Source of the DNA: Neobacillus muris
GTDB taxonomy: Bacteria > Bacillota > Bacilli > Bacillales > Cytobacillaceae
Length of the DNA: 64,000 bases
NCBI RefSeq assembly: GCF_943193175.1
Contig: NZ_CALPDF010000015.1
Span: forward strand, 22,185 to 86,184
Direction of reading: 5' to 3'
Shown here: piece after piece, positions 63,001-64,000 of the stretch
Layout of the letters: each line of letters starts with the position of its first letter
Position numbering within the stretch: the first letter of the stretch is position 1
Position numbers and translations under genes: made by a program
The notes under the pieces: model-generated
The model's database searches: none
The model's input: only the letters and a program-made list of their open reading frames with translations
What the model was told of the DNA's origin: nothing

Positions 63001-63059
63001 ATTGTACTGTGGAAGGGAGTGTCATTTTTAGTAAGTGATGTCACCAAAATGAGGTGACA
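63001..63059 (-). promoter_or_regulatory. Promoter and inverted-repeat operator of the yvfRSTU-like operon
   Basis: On the minus strand TACAAT (63001-63006) is a good -10 with no recognisable -35. A perfect 7-bp inverted repeat, TGTCACC-N7-GGTGACA (63039-63059), is centred about 45 bases upstream of that -10, where an activating NarL-type regulator would bind. A related half site, TGTCAT, recurs near 63063. Confidence 0.5.
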
Positions 63060-63129
63060 AATGTCATATTAATTGGATGTCATGTGATTATTTGAAATTG
63101 GCATGTTTAAAATTTTTGGGGAAGGCTTA

Positions 63130-64000
63130 TGATGACAAGATTTGGGCTCTTATCCTGATTTTTGTCATCATGACTATTTCATGACGACAAAACTTGGCCT
63201 CCGGCTCTGGTTTTTGGCGCCTTGGACGCTTCATGACGACAAAACTGAGACCTAGTCACTGGTTTTTGTCCTCTTGGACGCTTCATTACGACAGTACTTG
63301 GGCTCCGGCTCTGGTTTTTGGCGCCTTGGACGCTTCATGACGACAGAACTTGGCCTCCGGCTCTGGTTTTTGGCGCCTTGGACGCTTCATGACGACAAAA
63401 CTGAGACCCTGTCACTGGTTTTTGTCCTCTTGAGCGCTTCATGACGACAGAACTTGGGCTCCAGCATTGTTTTTTGGCGCCTTGGACGCTTCATGACGAC
63501 AGTACTTGGGCTCCGGCTCTGGTTTTTGGCGCCTTGGACGCTTCATGACGACAAAACTGAGACCCAGTCACTGGTTTTTGGCCTCTTGAACGCTTCATAA
63601 CGACAGTACTTGGGCTCCGGCTCTGTTTTTGGCGCCTTGGACGCTTCATGACGACAAAACTGAGACCCTGTCACTGGTTTTTGTCCTCTTGGACGCTTCA
63701 TGACGACAGTACTCGGGCTCCGGCTCTGGTTTTTGGCGCCTTGGACGCTTCATGACGACAAAACTGAGACCCAGTCACTGGTTTTTGTCCTCTTGAACGC
63801 TTCATGACGACAGAACTTGGGCTCCAGCATTGTTTTTTGGCGCCTTGGACGCTTCATGACGACAAAGCTGAGACCTAGTCACTGGTTTTTGTCCTCTTGG
63901 ACGCTTCATGACGACAGTACTTGGGCTCCGGCTCTGGTTTTTGGCGCCTTGGACGCTTCATGACGACAGAACTTGGCCTCCGGCTCTGGTTTTTGGCGCC
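63130..64000. repeat. 52-bp tandem repeat array, two alternating unit classes, open at right edge
   Basis: Seventeen consecutive units start at 63130, 63182, 63234, 63286, 63338, 63390, 63442, 63494, 63546, 63598, 63649, 63701, 63753, 63805, 63857, 63909 and 63961 (last one cut by the edge). All are 52 bp except unit 10 (51 bp). Every unit from the second has a shared TGACGACA-like head and a CTTGxxCGCTTCA tail. Class X has TTGGGCTCCGGCTCTGG and GGCGCC in the middle; class Y has GAGACC and AGTCACTGG with TTTTTGTCC; a variant Z has CTCCAGCATTG. The first unit is degenerate. 52 is not a multiple of 3 and no frame stays open through the array, so it is not protein-coding. No spacers are present, which rules out a CRISPR array. 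GC content is clearly above the neighbouring sequence. Confidence 0.97.

Noticed and set aside
63130..64000. CRISPR array
   Set aside because: Units are contiguous 52-bp copies with no unique spacers and no cas genes nearby.

Overview
The window looks like the chromosome of a low-GC, spore-forming member of the Bacillaceae (Bacillus, Neobacillus or Mesobacillus-like). Evidence: strong AGGAGG-type ribosome binding sites, degS-degU-degV-comF order, a CotF-type spore coat protein, long-form hpf, Bacillus-type SecA, tagO, gtaB, YfkN and a YvfRSTU-like cassette. The gene order resembles the B. subtilis degSU / teichoic-acid neighbourhood, but it has been extensively rebuilt. I found no rRNA, tRNA, CRISPR array, prophage or insertion sequence.

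Layout. (1) 1-2624: two adjacent membrane-anchored multiheme c-type cytochromes with NapC/NirT-like N-termini; the first runs off the left edge. (2) 2980-11116: a 38-codon ORF and secA on the plus strand, then a minus-strand ggt-chrA-chrA-DUF1028 operon (B. subtilis ywr-like), hpf, and a CotF-family coat gene. (3) 11187-20153: comFC, comFA broken by one in-frame TGA, a six-repeat amidase on the opposite strand, degV, degU, degS and yvyE. (4) 20256-49842: a 30-kb envelope-glycan region. It holds two tandem tagO genes, rmlACBD, a glycosyltransferase/Wzy/Wzz operon, an LCP ligase, two DUF6056-like membrane proteins, a GtrB-type glycosyltransferase, two YfhO-type glycosyltransferases, GtrA, a six-repeat glucosaminidase, a Wzx flippase, further GT2 enzymes and gtaB. 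(5) 50095-53802: a large sortase-anchored nucleotidase of YfkN type. (6) 54286-59533: a small membrane protein, a CPBP protease with a 31-codon membrane peptide upstream, and a five-gene module (WXG-like protein, coiled-coil/glycine-zipper protein, six-helix membrane protein, two DUF5085-like proteins) that resembles a type VII secretion toxin/immunity locus. (7) 59595-62970: ABC exporter plus two-component system (YvfRSTU-like). (8) 63130-64000: a 52-bp tandem repeat array that continues past the right edge.

How the genes work together. The central 30 kb can be read as one wall-glycan factory. TagO starts a lipid-linked polymer, RmlA-D supply dTDP-rhamnose, GtaB supplies UDP-glucose, and the GT2 enzymes, Wzx, Wzy and Wzz build, flip and polymerise the chain. 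The LCP enzyme attaches it to peptidoglycan, and GtrA/GtrB/YfhO decorate it outside the membrane. Two wall hydrolases with the same six-repeat Ig-like stalk could bind and remodel the resulting wall.

Most unusual items: the putative T7SS-type effector module; the 52-bp two-class repeat array; the multiheme cytochrome pair; the SD-sequestering hairpin before one tagO copy; the in-frame stop in comFA; and the absence of the flagellar block normally found between comF and hpf.
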